A DNA stretch of 49,723 nt. Source: DATKRB01 sp036501425. GTDB lineage: Bacteria > Actinomycetota > Acidimicrobiia > Acidimicrobiales > RAAP-2. The notes below the pieces were generated by a model, which was given only the letters and a program-made list of their open reading frames with translations, was not told the DNA's origin and did no database searches. This document shows, piece after piece, positions 7,570-16,271 of this stretch. The position numbers were made by a program, and so were the translations under genes. Each line of letters opens with the position of its first letter. Position 1 is the stretch's first letter. The stretch is taken from contig DASYAI010000081.1 of the NCBI GenBank assembly GCA_036501425.1, forward strand, positions 1 to 49,723, in the 5' to 3' direction.

Positions 7570-8697
7570 TCAGGCCAGCTTCGCCGCGATGGACGCGGCT
7601 CCCCGGAGCACGCTCCCGTCGGCTCCGGCGCTGCTCCAGTGAATGGTCGGACGGGCCCTGGCCTCGGCCAGCAGGTCGGCCAGCAACGACCCGAAGGGCA
7701 CCGGGGGGTCGACCCACAGGTAGCGGGCGAGGGACCCGGGGATGGTGTTCACCTCGTTGACGTACACGTCGGTCCCGTCTGACAGAAAATCGACCCGGGC
7801 GACGCCCCTGAGCCCCGCCACCGCCGCGACCAGGGCGGCGAGCGACCGGATCTCGGACGCCACCTTGTCGTCCAGCTGGGCCGGAAGCTCCCGGGGGGCG
7901 CTGGCCATCCCGGCACCCCCCTGGTACTTGTCGGCGTACCCGAGGATCTCGGAGCGAGACCCGGCATCGCCTGGCCGAGCCGAGCGCAGGGGCCGCTCGA
8001 TGGCCGACAGCGCCAGCTCGGGCCAGGTGCGGACCCCGATCTGAACGTCGAAGCAGTCGGCCCGGAACGGCTCGAGGACCGCCCCGGCGTCGAGGTGGCG
8101 ATTGGTATCGAGCACGCCGCGGGCGGTGGGCAGGTCGGCCACGACCTCGATGCCGATGGACGACCCGCCGAAGCGCGGCTTGACGATGTAGGGGCCGTCG
8201 AAGGGAACCGACGTGGTCCCGCGCTCGAGCAGGACCCGCTCGAGCGCCGGAGCGCCGTTGGCGCGGAGCAGGGCCCCGAAGGCCAGCTTGTCCATCCCGA
8301 GCGCCGCCGAGCGGGCGGTGGGTCCGCTGTAGGGGATCCCCACCGTGTCGAGGATCCCTTGGAGGGTGCCGTCCTCACCCGGCCCCCCGTGGCAGCACAC
8401 GATGGCGACGTCGACCCGGTACGGGCGGGCCCGGGCGAGGCGGCCCCCCTCGACGACGAACCCGCCCTGGGGCCCGACCACCAGGCGAAGGGGCGTCGAC
8501 CCGGGGGGCACCCCGTCGACGAACGCGCTCGCCTCGAGCCCTGGCTCCACGTCGAACCAGGTCCCGGCCTTGGACCAGTACAGGGCGTGGACGGCGTCCC
8601 CTCGCCCGGCGAGCTCCCGAGCCGCCTGCAGGCCGGTGAGCACGCTCACGTCGTGCTCGGGTGAGGGACCTCCGAAGATGATGGCCACGTCGGACAC
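7570..8697 (-). CDS. ddl: D-alanine--D-alanine ligase
   Basis: A 375-residue ATP-grasp ligase joining two D-alanines for peptidoglycan. Visible signatures: GGPSPEHDVSVLTG near the N-terminus (Ddl signature 1), VCCHGGPGEDGTLQGILD (HGxxGEDG, signature), KPRFGGSSIGI (ATP-binding loop, K-P-xxGGSS) and the C-terminal metal site DFL..G..YVNEVNTIPG. Length matches the family. The GTG at 8697 begins VSDVAIIFGG; GGGGAG lies upstream as a ribosome binding site. It is the last gene of a minus-strand operon behind a MurF-like ligase, which supports the assignment: the two enzymes act consecutively on D-Ala-D-Ala. The open frame extends far upstream in antisense to murF; that part is not coding. Confidence 0.92.
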   Translation of the reverse strand: MSDVAIIFGGPSPEHDVSVLTGLQAARELAGRGDAVHALYWSKAGTWFDVEPGLEASAFVDGVPPGSTPLRLVVGPQGGFVVEGGRLARARPYRVDVAIVCCHGGPGEDGTLQGILDTVGIPYSGPTARSAALGMDKLAFGALLRANGAPALERVLLERGTTSVPFDGPYIVKPRFGGSSIGIEVVADLPTARGVLDTNRHLDAGAVLEPFRADCFDVQIGVRTWPELALSAIERPLRSARPGDAGSRSEILGYADKYQGGAGMASAPRELPAQLDDKVASEIRSLAALVAAVAGLRGVARVDFLSDGTDVYVNEVNTIPGSLARYLWVDPPVPFGSLLADLLAEARARPTIHWSSAGADGSVLRGAASIAAKLA

Positions 8698-8807
8698 TGG
8701 CGCGCGCTCCCCTCGGTCGTCCCCGCCGGGGCCGGGCGGGATCCCGGGTCCCCGACCCAGGGCGCCCGGGGACCCGGCAAGGGTAGTGGACGCACCACCG
8801 AGCGCGG

Positions 8808-10403
8808 TCAGGGATAGTGGTCGGGAAGATCGTTCTCGTAGAGCACGGCGTCGCCGGGACCCAGGGTGGCGCGCACCCAGGCCACCGCCTCGGGACGGGT
8901 CCGGACCGCCAGCGCCCGCCCGGCGGTGCCGGCTACCAGCGCCCGGCGGTTGGTCCGTCCGACCACGACCAGGTCCGCCACCCGGCCGGCGGCTTCGGCG
9001 AAGACACGGTTCTCGTGGTGCTGACGGGGGCCCAGCTCCACCATCCCCGGGGTCACCACCACCGCCCGGCCGCCCGCCGTGCTCGCCGCCAGCACCTCGA
9101 GCGCCGCCCGGGCACCGGCGGGGTTGGAGTTGAACGTGTCGTCGAGCACCACGACGCCCGACGGGGCGACGGCGCGGGCGAGGCGGTTGGCGACCGCGGG
9201 CAGCGATGCCAGGCGCGTCACGACCGCGTCGGCCCCGAGACCGAGCTCGAGCGCGACCGCCGCCCCGCAGGCCAGGTTGGAGGGCTGGACGCCGGTGGGC
9301 AGCTCGCCCGCACCGGCCACCGGCCGGCCGTCGACCAGCAACGCCCAGCCGCCCTCCTCCCGCAGCACCGCCACGTCGGCGTCCGAGTGGAGCCCCGAGC
9401 AGCGGAGCACCCGGCGGCCCGACCCGTCCTCGGCCACCCGCGCCGCCAGGTCGGCCAGGCGCGGGTCGTCGACGTTCAAGACGACCACCGACGCCGGCTG
9501 GAGGATCTCGGACTTGGCCTGCAGGACCCGCTCCTCGGAGCCGAACCGCTCGAGGTGCACCGGCCCGATGGCGGTGATCACGGCGATGCGCGGCGGGCAC
9601 CACCGGCACAGCTCGGCGATCTCGCCCACCCCGTAGGTCCCCATCTCGGCCACGAACACCTCGGTCCCGGGCACCAGGTGCTCGTTGACTGCCCGGGCCA
9701 GCCCCCCCCGGTTGTTGAACGAGGCGGGGCTCGCCACGACCCGGCGCTCGCCCGCGAGCAGGTGAGCCAGGTGTTGCTTGGTGGAGGTCTTCCCGTAGGA
9801 CCCGGTGATCCCCACGATCAGGGGCGCCACCTCGGCCAACCGGCGCGTCGCGGCGTCGACGAAGGGGGCCATGGCCCGGCGCTCGATCGGCGCCAGCAGC
9901 CGGCACGCGACGTCGACAACCAGCGGCATCGCCAGGGCGGTCCCGGCGCCGACCGGGGCCGGCACGCCGGCCAGGGCGCCGGCGACGACGACCATCACCG
10001 CCAGCACTCCCGACACGACGGCGAGCGTGCGCAGGCGCCGGGTGAACCGCAGCGGGGCGGTCCGTCCCCGAACCGACAGGTGCAGCGGGGCGACCCCCGC
10101 CACCAGCGCGGTCGCCAGGCCGGCCACCGGCCACCGGACGCTCAGGCCCACGCCAGCCAGGGCGACCACCACGAGCACCCCGTCGAGCGGCTCGCTCGCC
10201 CACCACCGCCCAGCGAAGCGGAGGGCAGCGCCGGGCAGGTAGTGCTCGCGCTGGCACACCCGGAGCCACCGCAGGGCGGCCGGCACGCCGGCCACCGCCC
10301 CCAGGGCGAGGACCACCCACGCCAGGGCCCCGGTGCGCTGGGTCAGGACGTCGGTGCCCACGACGAGCCGGCCGGCCGCCAGCGGCCCCGCGGCCAGGGT
10401 CAC
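8808..10403 (-). CDS. murF: MurF-like Mur ligase with N-terminal membrane region
   Basis: A 531-residue protein. Residues ~190-531 are a Mur ligase: ATP loop GITGSYGKTSTK near 198-209, SFNNRGGLARAVN, the EMGTYGVGEIAEL helix, ITAIGPVHLERFGS, and the C-terminal DDTFNSNPAGARAALE and ENDLPDHYP. The YENDLPDHYP end and the tripeptide-ligase-type motif pattern favour MurF (adds D-Ala-D-Ala to the UDP-MurNAc-peptide) over MurC/D/E. Unlike the usual ~460-residue cytosolic MurF, the N-terminal ~165 residues hold four or five hydrophobic segments (about 28-47, 75-110, 125-148), so the enzyme is probably membrane-anchored. GTG at 10403 overlaps the hydrolase stop (GTGA); ddl follows 110 bp downstream. 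Confidence 0.88.
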   Translation of the reverse strand: MTLAAGPLAAGRLVVGTDVLTQRTGALAWVVLALGAVAGVPAALRWLRVCQREHYLPGAALRFAGRWWASEPLDGVLVVVALAGVGLSVRWPVAGLATALVAGVAPLHLSVRGRTAPLRFTRRLRTLAVVSGVLAVMVVVAGALAGVPAPVGAGTALAMPLVVDVACRLLAPIERRAMAPFVDAATRRLAEVAPLIVGITGSYGKTSTKQHLAHLLAGERRVVASPASFNNRGGLARAVNEHLVPGTEVFVAEMGTYGVGEIAELCRWCPPRIAVITAIGPVHLERFGSEERVLQAKSEILQPASVVVLNVDDPRLADLAARVAEDGSGRRVLRCSGLHSDADVAVLREEGGWALLVDGRPVAGAGELPTGVQPSNLACGAAVALELGLGADAVVTRLASLPAVANRLARAVAPSGVVVLDDTFNSNPAGARAALEVLAASTAGGRAVVVTPGMVELGPRQHHENRVFAEAAGRVADLVVVGRTNRRALVAGTAGRALAVRTRPEAVAWVRATLGPGDAVLYENDLPDHYP

Positions 10404-11215
10404 GCGAGGGCCCGGCGGGCCGCCCGGTGGAGCTCGGCCGGGATGGTCAGCGGCGTGAGGTGGCCCGCCCCGGGCCACACGTCGAGCCGGGCCCCCGGAA
10501 CGAGGCCAACGACAGCCTCGGCCACCGACAGCGGGGTGACCGGGTCGTCCTCGCCCCACACCAGCCAGAGCGGGCAGGACACGGCGGCCAGCAGCTCCTC
10601 GTACCGCTCGGCCAGCGACGCCACCAGGACCTGGCGCATCACGCCCCGGGCGTTGCGGTAGTCCTCCGACCCGTGGCGCTGGCGGGCCGCCTCGATCCGC
10701 CGGTCGCCCACCAGGCCGGCCCGATGCAGGGCCCGCACCAACCGGAACGCCGCCGGCGGCCGGCGGGGCGCTCCGGGCGGGCGCGCCAGCGGCACCCCGG
10801 TGAGCACCAGGGCACGCACCCGCTCGGGCCGTCGCGCCGCCAGCTGCACCGCCACCCGGCCGCCGAAGGAGTGGCCGAGCACCACCACCTGGTCGGTCAT
10901 CTCGTCGAGCACCGGCGCGATGGCGGCGGCGTAGTCGGCGCTGCCCCAGGGGCCCGGGGGCTCGGGCGCCGCCCCGAAGCCGGGCAGATCGAGCGCGATG
11001 GCGTCGAGCTCCGGATCGGCTTGGGGATCGGCGGGGAGGCCGGGGGCGGCCGGTGCGCCGGGGTCGGCGGACGCTCCGGCGGCCGGCGCGACACCGGTGA
11101 GCACCCGGTCGAAGTCCCGGTGGCTGCGGGCCCACCCGTGCAACGCCAGCACGGCGGGAACGCCGGCGCCGGTCGAGGAGCCCTTCAGCGAACCGTCAGC
11201 GAAGGAGCGAAGCAC
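10400..11215 (-). CDS. Alpha/beta hydrolase
   Basis: A 271-residue alpha/beta-hydrolase-fold protein. VLALHGWARSHRDF gives the oxyanion HG, VVLGHSFGGRVA is the nucleophile elbow (G-H-S-F-G), GEDDPVTPL carries the acid Asp and GAGHLTPL the catalytic His, so the triad is complete. Substrate unknown. It is the first gene of the operon with murF and ddl; its stop overlaps the murF start by 4 bp. Placement beside cell-wall ligases is the only hint about its role. The start GTG at 11215 (VLRSFADGSL) has no clear ribosome binding site. Confidence 0.85.
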   Translation of the reverse strand: MLRSFADGSLKGSSTGAGVPAVLALHGWARSHRDFDRVLTGVAPAAGASADPGAPAAPGLPADPQADPELDAIALDLPGFGAAPEPPGPWGSADYAAAIAPVLDEMTDQVVVLGHSFGGRVAVQLAARRPERVRALVLTGVPLARPPGAPRRPPAAFRLVRALHRAGLVGDRRIEAARQRHGSEDYRNARGVMRQVLVASLAERYEELLAAVSCPLWLVWGEDDPVTPLSVAEAVVGLVPGARLDVWPGAGHLTPLTIPAELHRAARRALA

Positions 11216-11342
11216 TGATCAGGCCCGCGGGCCCCCACACCCGCGCCGCCCACCGCCGGGCACCGGGCGTCGAACTCCGTCGCATGGGGCCACCCTACCC
11301 AAGCCGCCGGCGCCGACCGCTCCATCCCCATCCCGCCGTGGC

Positions 11343-11348
11343 TACCGT
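11343..11348 (+). promoter_or_regulatory. TACCGT -10 box, leaderless start
   Basis: TACCGT ends 6 nt before the GTG at 11355 of the UvrD-like helicase. Confidence 0.5.
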
Positions 11349-11354
11349 ACAGGG

Positions 11355-13073
11355 GTGCTCGACGAGTCGGCCGACGGGGCGACCCTCCCCGCCGGCCTCA
11401 CCGCGGCGCAGCGCGAGGCGGTCACCGCCCCCGACCCCCTGCTGTGCGTGCTGGCCGGCGCCGGCGCCGGCAAGACCCGGGTGCTCACGCTGCGGGTGGC
11501 GTGGCGGGTCCACGAGGGCCGGGTCGATCCCGACCGGGTGCTCGTTTGCACGTTCAGCCGCAAGGCGGCCGAGGAGCTCGGCCGCCGGCTGTGGGCCCTT
11601 CAGGTGGGGGACGGCGTCCGGGCCGGCACCTTCCACCGCACCGCGCTCTCGCTGCTGCGCCAGCACCGCGCCGACCGGGGCCTCGCCCCGCCGTCGCTGC
11701 TGGCCGACCGCCGGGGGTTGCTCACGACGGTCCTGGCCGAGCCCCAGCGCGAGGTCGGGGACCGGCGGGTGGCCCGGCACGTGCTGGTGGCCCAGCTCGA
11801 CACCGAGATCGGGTGGGCCAAGGCGCAGCTCGTGCGGCCCGGCACCTACGCGGCACGCGCCCGTGCGGCCCGCCGGCACACGGTGCTGCCGGCCGAACAG
11901 ATCGCCGATCTGTTCGAGCGCTACGAGGCGGCGCGCCGGCACCGGCGCTGCCTCGACTTCGACGACCTCCTGTCGGGGTGCGCCGACCTCCTCCACGACG
12001 ACGCCCGCTTCGCCGACGCGGTGCGGTGGCGGTTCCGCCACCTCTTCGTCGACGAGATGCAGGACGTCAACCCGGCCCAATTCCGGCTGCTCGCCGCCCT
12101 CCTCGGCGACGAGCCCGACCTGATGGTCGTCGGCGACCCGAACCAGTCGGTCTACGGCTGGAACGGGGCCGACCCGTCGCTGCTGGCCGACCTCCCCGCC
12201 CTCCTGCCCGGCATGCGCGTCGTACGGCTCGACGAGAACCACCGCTGCACGCCCCAGATCGTGGCGGTCGCCTCAGCCGCGCTCGGCGTGGAGGGCCAAG
12301 CCGAGGGCGGTGGCCGGACGGCCCGCCCGACGAGCAGCCGGCCCGACGGGGCGGTGCCGATCGTGACCGCCCACGACGACGACGACGCCGAAGCCGAGTG
12401 GGTGGCCCACCAGGCGTGGTTGGCCCGCGGACCGGGGCGGCGCTGGTCGGACATCGCCGTGCTGGCCCGGACCAACGCCCAGCTCGGCGCGGTCACCGAG
12501 GCGTTCGCCCGGGCCCGCATCCCGGTCCGGCGCGCCGGGCCGGAGCTCGGGCCCAACAGCGACGTGCACCGGCCCACCGTCGGCTGGAGCGGGGAGCCGA
12601 CAGCGCCCGACGTGGAGGGCCTCGGGACGGCCGCTCCCCGCCGGTCCTGGGCCAGCCAGCTGCTCGACGAGGCCGACGAGGACGCCGTCGTGCTGGCCAC
12701 CTTCCATCGAGCCAAGGGCCTGCAGTGGCCGACGGTGTTCGTGATCGGGCTCAGCGTGGGGCTGGTCCCGATCGCCTCGGCCCGCGACGAGCGGGCCCTG
12801 GCCGAGGAGCGGCGCCTGCTCTACGTGGCGCTCACCCGCGCCGAGGAGCAGCTGGTCTGCACCTGGGCCGGGCGATCGGGAGCCGGCTCGTCCGCCCGCA
12901 AGCCGTCGCCGTGGCTCGACCCGATCGAGCGGGCCGCCGAACGGCTCCGGCGCCAGACCCGGCCCCTCGGGCCGCGTGACGCCGCGGCCCGCCTGGGGGC
13001 GTTGCGAGCGCTGCTCGAACCCTCCGCCGGCGCCGACGAGGCGGCCGCCGCGACCGACGAGACGCTGCGGTGA
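11355..13073 (+). CDS. UvrD/Rep-family ATP-dependent DNA helicase
   Basis: A 572-residue superfamily 1 helicase. Motifs in order: Q motif region LTAAQREAV, Walker A AGAGAGKTR (34-42), motif Ia TFSRKAAEELGRR, motif II VDEMQDVNPAQF, motif III GDPNQSVYGWNGAD, motif IV VRLDENHRC, motif V TFHRAKGLQW and motif VI LLYVALTRAEEQL. It lacks a long 2B/C-terminal region and ends in a charged helix, so it is shorter than UvrD1/PcrA (700-770 residues) and resembles the UvrD2 group without an obvious HRDC domain. Role: unwinding in DNA repair. The GTG at 11355 is chosen because TACCGT lies 6 nt upstream; the frame is open further left but overlaps the divergent hydrolase. Confidence 0.88.
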   Translation: MLDESADGATLPAGLTAAQREAVTAPDPLLCVLAGAGAGKTRVLTLRVAWRVHEGRVDPDRVLVCTFSRKAAEELGRRLWALQVGDGVRAGTFHRTALSLLRQHRADRGLAPPSLLADRRGLLTTVLAEPQREVGDRRVARHVLVAQLDTEIGWAKAQLVRPGTYAARARAARRHTVLPAEQIADLFERYEAARRHRRCLDFDDLLSGCADLLHDDARFADAVRWRFRHLFVDEMQDVNPAQFRLLAALLGDEPDLMVVGDPNQSVYGWNGADPSLLADLPALLPGMRVVRLDENHRCTPQIVAVASAALGVEGQAEGGGRTARPTSSRPDGAVPIVTAHDDDDAEAEWVAHQAWLARGPGRRWSDIAVLARTNAQLGAVTEAFARARIPVRRAGPELGPNSDVHRPTVGWSGEPTAPDVEGLGTAAPRRSWASQLLDEADEDAVVLATFHRAKGLQWPTVFVIGLSVGLVPIASARDERALAEERRLLYVALTRAEEQLVCTWAGRSGAGSSARKPSPWLDPIERAAERLRRQTRPLGPRDAAARLGALRALLEPSAGADEAAAATDETLR

Positions 13074-13094
13074 CCCGGTGCGGGCCGCGGTGTC

Positions 13095-13859
13095 TCACCA
13101 GTCCACGACGACCGGGGCGTGGTCCGACGGCTTCTTGCCCTTGCGGGCGTCGCGGTCGACGACGGCCGCGGTGACCCGGTCGGCCAGCGATCGGCTCAGC
13201 AGCACCAGGTCGATCCGTAGGCCCCGACCCTGGTGGAAGTCCCCCGCCCGGTAGTCCCACCAGCTGAAGATCCCCCCCTCGGGGTGCAGCCGGCCGAAGA
13301 CGTCCTCGAGGCCGAGATCGATGATCGCCTGGAGCGCCCGCCGTTCGGGCTCGCTGGTGTGGGTGGCGCCCACGAACTGGGCCGGATCCCACACGTCGAG
13401 GTCCTTCGGCGCCACGTTGAAGTCGCCGCAGACCGCGAGCTCGGTCCCGCCCGAGCCGGCGACGGCCAGCAGCGTGCGCAGCCGCTCGAGCCATGCCAGC
13501 TTGTTGAGGTAGTGCTCGCTGTCCAAGCTGCGCCCGTTGGGAACGTAGACCGAGTGCACCCGGACCCCACCGCAGGTAGCCGCGACGAACCGGCACCCCT
13601 GGGTGTCCTCTTCGGCTCCCAGGCCGCGCACCGGCCGCTCGAGGCCGACCTTGCTGACGATGGCCACCCCGTTCCAGCGCCCGTCGCCGTGGTGCACCGA
13701 CTCGTAACCGAGGTCCCCGAACGCCTCGGCCGGAAAGGCCGTGTCCGCCTGTTTGGTCTCCTGCATGCACAGCACGTCGGGCTGCTGGGCGGCCAGCCAC
13801 TCGGTGACCCGGGGCAGCCGAGCGGTGAGTGAGTTGACGTTCCAGGTGGCGATGCGCAC
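13095..13859 (-). CDS. xth: Exodeoxyribonuclease III / AP endonuclease
   Basis: A 254-residue EEP-superfamily nuclease. VRIATWNVNSL (Asn7), QETKQAD (metal-binding Glu34), YVPNGR, GDFNVAPKDLDVWDP (the D-N-V active-site loop with the Xth-type continuation), HPEGGIFSWWDYR and the terminal SDHAPVVVDW (catalytic Asp-His) are all present and in family order. It cuts at abasic sites and removes 3' blocks in base excision repair. The GTG at 13859 matches the usual start (M-R-I-A-T-W-N); AGGAG lies 11 nt upstream. It converges on the UvrD gene with a 21-bp gap and follows the FabZ-like gene on the same strand with 14 bp between. Confidence 0.93.
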   Translation of the reverse strand: MRIATWNVNSLTARLPRVTEWLAAQQPDVLCMQETKQADTAFPAEAFGDLGYESVHHGDGRWNGVAIVSKVGLERPVRGLGAEEDTQGCRFVAATCGGVRVHSVYVPNGRSLDSEHYLNKLAWLERLRTLLAVAGSGGTELAVCGDFNVAPKDLDVWDPAQFVGATHTSEPERRALQAIIDLGLEDVFGRLHPEGGIFSWWDYRAGDFHQGRGLRIDLVLLSRSLADRVTAAVVDRDARKGKKPSDHAPVVVDW

Positions 13860-13873
13860 GGTCCCGGCTGCTC

Positions 13874-14311
13874 CTACGCGTCCCGCTCGGCGTCCACGAT
13901 CACGAAGAGGAGGTCGGCCTCGCACGCTCGGGCGCCGCCCACGGCGGCGGTGCCGTGGCCGCGGCCGGCTCGACCCGACAGGCGGTCCAGCCGGACCTCG
14001 AGCTCGAGCGTCTCGCCGGGCAGGACCTGGCGGCGGAACCGCGCCCGCTCGATCCCGCCGAACAACGGGAGCTTGCCCCGGTAGCGGTCGTCGGCCAGCA
14101 CGGCGGCCGCTCCGAGCTGGGCCAGGGCCTCGACCATCAGGACCCCGGGGAGCGTCGGGCGACCGGGGAAATGGCCGGCGAAGAACCACTCGTCGCCGGT
14201 GAGCTCCCAGCGGCCCGAGGCGGCTCGACCCGGGTCGAGCTCGTCCACGGTGGAGACCAGCAGGAACGGGGCACGGTGCGGCAGCACCTCGGCGGGGTCC
14301 ACCCGGGGCAC
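13874..14311 (-). CDS. FabZ-like (3R)-hydroxyacyl-ACP dehydratase
   Basis: A 145-residue hot-dog-fold protein. LPHRAPFLLVSTVDEL is the typical FabZ opening; the catalytic His47 is in GHFPGRPTLPGVLMVEALAQ, with the catalytic Glu61 in that same helix; FGGIERARFRRQVLPGE is the following strand pair. The family dehydrates beta-hydroxyacyl-ACP in fatty-acid elongation. Here it stands alone between xth and the NYN-S1 gene, away from other fab genes, so it could also serve a specialised acyl pathway. The start GTG at 14311 gives VPRVDPAEVLPHRAP; upstream in-frame sequence consists of 23-bp repeats and is not coding. Confidence 0.85.
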   Translation of the reverse strand: MPRVDPAEVLPHRAPFLLVSTVDELDPGRAASGRWELTGDEWFFAGHFPGRPTLPGVLMVEALAQLGAAAVLADDRYRGKLPLFGGIERARFRRQVLPGETLELEVRLDRLSGRAGRGHGTAAVGGARACEADLLFVIVDAERDA

Positions 14312-14346
14312 GATAGCGGCGCCCCGGCGTTGGTCGGCGCCCCGGA

Positions 14347-14415
14347 CACGGCGTTGGGGCACCGCCGGGCACGGCGTTGGGGCACCGCCGGGCACGGCGT
14401 CGGGGCACCGCCGTC
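14347..14415. repeat. Three tandem copies of a 23-bp repeat
   Basis: Unit cacggcgttggggcaccgcc plus ggg. Copies at 14347-14369, 14370-14392 and 14393-14415; copies 1 and 2 are identical and copy 3 differs at three positions. They fill most of the gap between the NYN-S1 gene stop (14450) and the FabZ-like start, where regulatory binding or simple slippage could explain them. Confidence 0.85.
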
Positions 14416-14449
14416 GGGATGGTGCGGTCAGGGCCGTCGCGACGGTGCG

Positions 14450-16210
14450 TCAGGGCGCCACGGCAGTGTCGCCGGTCGCCACCAGGCTGAGCTCGGCCAC
14501 CCGGCGGGGCGGGTCCAAGCCGACCAGCACGAACGGCCGGCGCTCGCCCCGGGTGAGCACCTCGCGCGCCTTGACGGGCGGCGGGTCTCCGAGCCCGGAC
14601 AGCGGCACGTAGCAGTGCAGGTTGCCGCCCTCGGGTAGGTCCACGTCGACCATCGCTCCGTGGGAGGTGTACGAGGCCACGACACCCTCGACCGTGCTGC
14701 CGAGGGGGAACGTGGCCACGAACACGATGAAGCTGAGCGGATCGTTGACCGCCGGGGGTGGCGACGATGCCGCCGCCCCCCGCTTGGACCGCTTGCCTCG
14801 CTCTCCCGAGCCTCTCGCCCGGGACTGCCCACCGGACCCGGCGGGTTCGGGAGGGTCGATGGCTTCGGCCGTGGCCTCGGCGATGGCTGCCCGCAGCCGC
14901 GGGTCGGTGGTGGGAGCCGACCGCCGGACGGCGCCCGCACCCGAGGTTGGACCACCGTCGGCCCCGGCGATCGGCGTGGCGAGCGTCACGTCGAGTCCCG
15001 CCGTCACGTCCGGCGTAGCCGCCCCGCCGTTCGACGTGGCGGCCTTGGCCACTTTGGCGGCCTTGGCGGCTTTGGTGGCCTTGGCCACTTTGGCGGCCTT
15101 GGTCGCCTTCGTGGCCTTGGCGGCTTTGGTGGCCTTCGACGCTTTGGTGGCCTTCGACGCTTTGGTGGCCTTGGCGGCTTTGGTGGCCTTCGCCACGCCG
15201 GTGGCGCTGTCGGATTTCACCGCTTTGTCGGCCTTGACCGCTTTGTCGGCCTTGACCGCTTTGTCGGCCCTCGGCTTGGTGGCCTTCGACGCCTTGTCGG
15301 CCTTGGCGACTTTGGTGGCCCTCGGCGCTTTGGAGGCTCCGCTTCGCTTCGCCACGGCGGTCGGCACCATCTCTGCCGCCTTGGCCGGGGCCGCGCCAGC
15401 GGCACGTCCACTGGGGATCCCCGCCGGCTCGTCGGGAGCCGCCGCGGCCGCGACGAGCTCCGCTTCGTCGCCAGCGGACGCGCCTGCCGCCGCGGCGGTG
15501 TCGACGGTATCGACGGTGTCGGCGGTGATCGAAAGGTCCGTGTCGGACGGCGCGCCCACGACGCCGTTGACGGGGTCGCCGAGTTGATCGGTCTGCGCGT
15601 CCGCAGCAGCGCTCCGGCCCCAGACGTCTCCGACCCGGGGGACGGATCCGTCGGGATGGCGCGCCGCCTTTTTGGCTGCCCGTGCCACCTTTTTCGCCGC
15701 TTTGACCAACTCAGCCGCCTTGACCGGGGCCGGCAGCCCACCCGACCGGGCGCGGTTGGCCCGGCCGGTTGCCTCGCGGCTCTTCGGGCCGCGCACCGGG
15801 ATCCGCGGCGTGAAGATCCAGCCGATACCCGGGACCGGCTTGCCCCCGATCAGGCGGCCCGTGTCGAAGAGCCAGGGGTGCTCGCCGTGGAACTCCTGGA
15901 AGGAGTCGTTGGACAGCACGGTGGCGCCCGTCCGTTCGGCGATCCGCAGCACGAAGGCGTCGCCCCGGCCGATCGCGCCGGCGGGTGGTGACACGACCTC
16001 GCCGTGGAGCTCGGCCTGCTCGAGCTGCTCGCGCTCGCTGGCCTCGATGCGGTGCTCGAAGGACGCATCGACGACAACGATGATCTCTGCGGTGGGGTCC
16101 TCGGCGACGTACGCACGCACGGCCTCGTCCAGCTGCGAGAGGCTCGGCAGCGACCTCCCCTCGGTCGCCAGGTTCGACCCGTCGACGACGACGTGGTGCG
16201 TTTCAGCCAT
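14450..16210 (-). CDS. NYN-type ribonuclease domain / Lys-Ala-Thr repeat / S1-like fusion protein
   Basis: A 586-residue protein with three parts. Residues ~1-140 form a PIN-like NYN nuclease domain of the Zc3h12a (Regnase) kind: HHVVVDGSNLATEG (catalytic Asp10), VVVDASFEHRI, GRGDAFVLRIAE, TVLSNDSFQEF and GIGWIFTPRIPV. Residues ~285-400 are a basic tract of KATKA/KADKA units. The last ~80 residues (GSTVEGVVASYTSHGAMVDV, then HCYVPLSGLG) read as an S1-like OB fold. The protein should therefore bind nucleic acid at both ends and through a polycationic tether, and probably cleaves RNA. ATG at 16210 lies 61 bp after the kgd stop on the same strand. The combination is not one I recognise as characterised. 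Confidence 0.8.
   Translation of the reverse strand: MAETHHVVVDGSNLATEGRSLPSLSQLDEAVRAYVAEDPTAEIIVVVDASFEHRIEASEREQLEQAELHGEVVSPPAGAIGRGDAFVLRIAERTGATVLSNDSFQEFHGEHPWLFDTGRLIGGKPVPGIGWIFTPRIPVRGPKSREATGRANRARSGGLPAPVKAAELVKAAKKVARAAKKAARHPDGSVPRVGDVWGRSAAADAQTDQLGDPVNGVVGAPSDTDLSITADTVDTVDTAAAAGASAGDEAELVAAAAAPDEPAGIPSGRAAGAAPAKAAEMVPTAVAKRSGASKAPRATKVAKADKASKATKPRADKAVKADKAVKADKAVKSDSATGVAKATKAAKATKASKATKASKATKAAKATKATKAAKVAKATKAAKAAKVAKAATSNGGAATPDVTAGLDVTLATPIAGADGGPTSGAGAVRRSAPTTDPRLRAAIAEATAEAIDPPEPAGSGGQSRARGSGERGKRSKRGAAASSPPPAVNDPLSFIVFVATFPLGSTVEGVVASYTSHGAMVDVDLPEGGNLHCYVPLSGLGDPPPVKAREVLTRGERRPFVLVGLDPPRRVAELSLVATGDTAVAP
15020..15335. repeat. Low-complexity repeats encoding the KATKA/KADKA tract
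   Basis: Reiterated ttggcggctttggtggcc-type units with variants, in frame with the NYN-S1 gene. They encode alternating Lys-Ala-Thr and Lys-Ala-Asp pentads and are prone to replication slippage. Confidence 0.85.
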
Positions 16211-16271
16211 GTTGGCCGCTAGTCAAGCATCCCGGGAAGGGGGCTCCCCACCCGGGACGTCCCCCGAGGCC

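Noticed and set aside
8698..10320. Extension of the D-Ala-D-Ala ligase frame to a 916-residue protein
   Set aside because: The extra part is the shadow of murF in another frame of the same strand; a proper start with ribosome binding site exists at 8697.
15020..15335. Possible CRISPR-like or satellite array
   Set aside because: The units are short, directly adjoining and in frame; they encode the KATKA tract of the NYN-S1 protein. No spacers and no cas genes.
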